NCBI GenBank assembly: GCA_964344435.1
Contig: CAYFNH010000007.1
Location: 1-42,120, forward strand
From: Thiopontia sp964344435
GTDB lineage: Bacteria > Pseudomonadota > Gammaproteobacteria > GCF-002020875
DNA length: 42,120 nucleotides
Direction: 5' to 3'
The position numbers were made by a program, and so were the translations under genes. The first letter of the stretch is position 1; each line of letters begins with the position of its first letter. The notes beneath the pieces were generated by a model, which saw nothing but the letters and a program-made list of their open reading frames with translations, made no database searches and was not told the DNA's origin. Below, piece by piece: positions 39,959-42,120 of this stretch.

Positions 39959-40360
39959 ATGGCTCTGAGCACTACAGAGAGAGGACAACAGCGTAGACGC
40001 ACCATCATGATGGTGGGTCTGCTGACGTTTCTGTTCCATGCCATCTTCCCCTACTATGCGGCAGCGATGGAGGAGGGGGTTGACGGGTATACTACTACCC
40101 TCTGTACAGCCTCTGGTTACAAGACGGTCTTCGTTGCCTTCGATGATGCGCCTGCAGAAACTGCGGCAGACGCTTCCAGCTACTATGAGTGTCCCACCTG
40201 TATTGTGCATGCCAATGCCAGCGGCTGGATCGACACCTATGGTGCTCCCCTGTTTGAGGCGCTGCTTCCTCAAAGCGAGAGATTGCGGGGTAGTTCGAGT
40301 TCTCTGACTCCTGAGAACCAATACTATCCACCTTTTCTCATCCGCGGCCCTCCAGCGTAA
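39959..40360 (+). CDS. DUF2946-family protein of copper loci
   Basis: The product is 133 residues from ATG 39959 (several ATGs upstream in frame, from 39881, could be used). It has a membrane/signal helix (MMVGLLTFLFHAIFPYYAAAM), then the DUF2946 pattern VTLCTASGY-like CTASGYKTVFVAFDD and ECPTCIVHANASG, which holds a CxxC pair. DUF2946 proteins occur in copper-handling and TonB loci, but their exact role is unknown. The CxxC and a further cysteine suggest metal binding. The ending is Ser/Pro-rich. A promoter with a perfect -35 precedes it. A perfect 9-bp hairpin follows 26 bases after the stop. Confidence 0.7.
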   Translation: MALSTTERGQQRRRTIMMVGLLTFLFHAIFPYYAAAMEEGVDGYTTTLCTASGYKTVFVAFDDAPAETAADASSYYECPTCIVHANASGWIDTYGAPLFEALLPQSERLRGSSSSLTPENQYYPPFLIRGPPA

Positions 40361-40386
40361 TCTCTGCTAGATAAAACCAACCACTA

Positions 40387-40418
40387 GCGCGGCCCAATTT
40401 GGGAGATGCGGGCCGCGC
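40387..40418. terminator. GC-rich hairpin after the DUF2946 gene
   Basis: GCGCGGCCC (40387-40395) and GGGCCGCGC (40410-40418) form a perfect 9-bp stem with a 14-base loop. There is no U-tract, so it may be an attenuator, a processing site or a partial terminator within the copper operon. Confidence 0.5.
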
Positions 40419-40504
40419 GCTATAACCATTTCAGGTTGTTGCTTATTGAAAATGGCGACTTTCTGGTTGTCATGGATAAAAAAATCTTGCGAGATCACTA
40501 AATT

Positions 40505-40981
40505 ATGAAAACTACTATGAATCGTGTACTGGGCGCCGTGCTGCTGATGATGGCAATCTCTTCCGTGAAGGCCATGGGGATTATGGTCAATGATCCATGG
40601 GTTCGAGCGGCACCCCCGAATGCCCCTGCACTGGCAGCATTCATGCAGCTGGAGAACCACTCCGGGAAAGATATTGCACTGGTTGAGGCCACCACTTCGT
40701 TGCCGGTTGCCCGTGTCGAGCTGCACAGAACGATGATGGCAGATGGCATGATGAAGATGGTTCAGCAGAAAGAGATGCCGGTTGCAGCCCATGGAAATCT
40801 GGTGTTGGAACCCGGTAGCTGGCATATCATGTTGATCGGCCCGAAACAGGTTCCGGTTGAGGGAGATAGCGTTGTACTGACACTGCGCTTTAGCGATGGC
40901 AGCGAGCAGCAGATCACTGCCAAGGTGCGCAAGGGCAAGATGATGATGAAGGGTGGCCACAAGATGATGCATAACCACTAA
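40505..40981 (+). CDS. Periplasmic copper chaperone PCu(A)C
   Basis: The 158-residue protein has a signal peptide (MKTTMNRVLGAVLLMMAISSVKA) and the PCu(A)C domain. The Cu(I) motif H-X10-M-X21-H-X-M is exact: H74, M85, H107 and M109. A Met/His-rich tail (KMMMKGGHKMMHNH) adds further copper-binding residues. It binds Cu(I)/Cu(II) in the periplasm and delivers copper to the CuA or CuB centre of haem-copper oxidases, together with SCO. The neighbouring SCO gene supports this. Confidence 0.93.
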   Translation: MKTTMNRVLGAVLLMMAISSVKAMGIMVNDPWVRAAPPNAPALAAFMQLENHSGKDIALVEATTSLPVARVELHRTMMADGMMKMVQQKEMPVAAHGNLVLEPGSWHIMLIGPKQVPVEGDSVVLTLRFSDGSEQQITAKVRKGKMMMKGGHKMMHNH

Positions 40982-41008
40982 GCCGCGAGGCAAACTTCCC
41001 CCCTTTCC

Positions 41009-41034
41009 GTGGCGGAGCGAGCATGCTCCGCCAC
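41009..41034. repeat. Perfect 10-bp hairpin between the PCu(A)C and SCO genes
   Basis: GTGGCGGAGC (41009-41018) and GCTCCGCCAC (41025-41034) are perfect reverse complements around a six-base loop. It is probably an intercistronic RNA hairpin that may adjust relative expression. No U-tract follows. Confidence 0.6.
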
Positions 41035-41062
41035 ACCCTCACTGGTTACAAGGATGAACACA

Positions 41063-41716
41063 ATGAGGCATCTGATTTTCAGTATGCTGGTGGTTGTGCT
41101 GTGTCTGAGTGGTTGCAGTAGTACCGATGTACCACAAACCGAAGTGGCAACGATTCTATCCGAGCCCCAGGCAATCCCCCGGTTTACCCTCTCCCGAGGC
41201 CCTCAGCAACCCTTCAGTAACCCGGATCTGGATGGGCACTGGAGCCTCTTCTTCTTTGGCTATACCCGCTGTCCGGATGTCTGCCCGACTGAACTGTTCA
41301 CGTTGGCAGAGACCCTGCGCAGGATGGAAGAGCGCCCGGAATTGGTCAGCTCTGTACCACAGGTGGTGTTTGTTTCGGTAGATCCACAGCAGGATCAGCC
41401 GCAGGCGGTGCAGCAGTACACCGGCTACTATCATCCCAAATTCTTCGGCATGACCGGAGAGCAGGCAGTAGTGGATGAGCTGGCCGCGTCGATGGGTGCG
41501 GTCTATGAGCGGGTCTACTATCACGATGGCAAGGAGCTGGCGGTTGATCCTCAACAGGGGCCACCACCTGGACTGGAAAATGCTTATCTGATCAACCACT
41601 CGGCCACCCTCTTTCTGCTCAACCCGAATGGGGCACTACATGCCGTGTTTTCTACCCCGCACATACCAGAGAAGATCATTCAGGATCTGAATGCCATCCA
41701 GCAAGCCTGGGATTGA
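41063..41716 (+). CDS. SCO1/SenC-family copper-delivery lipoprotein
   Basis: The 217-residue protein starts with a lipoprotein signal ending LSGC (C18), so it is anchored to a membrane and faces the periplasm. Its thioredoxin-like SCO domain has the copper ligands C70 and C74 (YTRCPDVCP) and H179 (LINHSATLF), plus FVSVDPQQDQP. SCO proteins insert copper into CuA or reduce its cysteines during cytochrome oxidase maturation. The ATG at 41063 was chosen, because AAGGA lies eight bases before it; the in-frame ATG at 41054 overlaps the Shine-Dalgarno. It is 81 bases after the PCu(A)C gene. Confidence 0.93.
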   Translation: MRHLIFSMLVVVLCLSGCSSTDVPQTEVATILSEPQAIPRFTLSRGPQQPFSNPDLDGHWSLFFFGYTRCPDVCPTELFTLAETLRRMEERPELVSSVPQVVFVSVDPQQDQPQAVQQYTGYYHPKFFGMTGEQAVVDELAASMGAVYERVYYHDGKELAVDPQQGPPPGLENAYLINHSATLFLLNPNGALHAVFSTPHIPEKIIQDLNAIQQAWD

Positions 41717-41736
41717 GCAATGGGTAGAGGATGGCT

Positions 41737-42120
<384 letters not shown>

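Overview
The window reads as chromosomal DNA of a gammaproteobacterium, most likely a chemolithoautotrophic, sulfur-oxidiser-like member of or near the Chromatiales. This rests on a long DabA-type inorganic carbon uptake locus, an FNR/DNR-like regulator with a perfect FNR box, the rluD-pgeF (yfiH) pair, a Mak-type fructokinase, and the nadC/pilB neighbourhood also seen in Escherichia (nadC-ppdD-hofB). The organism assignment is inference. No rRNA, tRNA, CRISPR array or intact mobile element was found. Genes are densely packed, often with 1-8 nt start/stop overlaps.

Region 1 (1-9.6 kb) is housekeeping: an NAD(P)H-flavin/2Fe-2S reductase, the C-terminal remnant of a REP-associated transposase, a ComEA-like HhH protein, bamD (minus), then rluD-pgeF-gcvR-like-def, a RimB-RimK fusion, and a sensor diguanylate cyclase (minus). 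Two palindromic, MITE-like elements lie in intergenic gaps at 2838-2934 and 5861-5965. Region 2 (9.7-12.4 kb, minus) holds a PilX-like minor pilin, a PilB/GspE-type ATPase with an unusual N-terminus, and nadC.

Region 3 (12.5-19.6 kb) carries the late (nucleotide-loop) cobalamin genes: cobU, cobT, cobS, inverted cobQ, cbiB and a CobD-like aminotransferase. They run by overlapping stops into a Mak-type fructokinase and a thioredoxin-like protein. No corrin-ring genes or cobalamin riboswitch were seen. Region 4 (19.6-26.8 kb) is regulatory and accessory: an HU protein, a Crp/Fnr regulator with a cysteine cluster, unknown proteins, a CBS protein, a FecR-domain protein, two small membrane proteins (holin-like and DUF6868), a second diguanylate cyclase and an exported rhodanese.

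Region 5 (26.9-38.1 kb, minus) is the most striking. A seven-gene, tightly coupled operon encodes a NuoM-like protein, a 1104-residue DabA with its zinc tetrad intact, a NuoL-like DabB, two more NuoM-like proteins, and TRAP permeases DctQ and DctM with no DctP. One NuoM paralogue has lost most of the conserved ion-path residues. The operon is preceded by a 129-bp leader bounded by perfect 12-bp inverted repeats. It looks like an enlarged DAB-type CO2/bicarbonate accumulation system possibly coupled to a TRAP-type transporter. A NhaD Na+/H+ antiporter lies just upstream with its own terminator.

Region 6 (39.9 kb to end, plus) is a copper-delivery locus: a DUF2946 protein, a PCu(A)C chaperone, a SCO1/SenC protein and a TonB-like protein cut by the window edge. 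It suggests copper insertion into a haem-copper oxidase plus TonB-driven uptake. Its promoter overlaps a palindrome and has a degenerate FNR-like site near -61.5.
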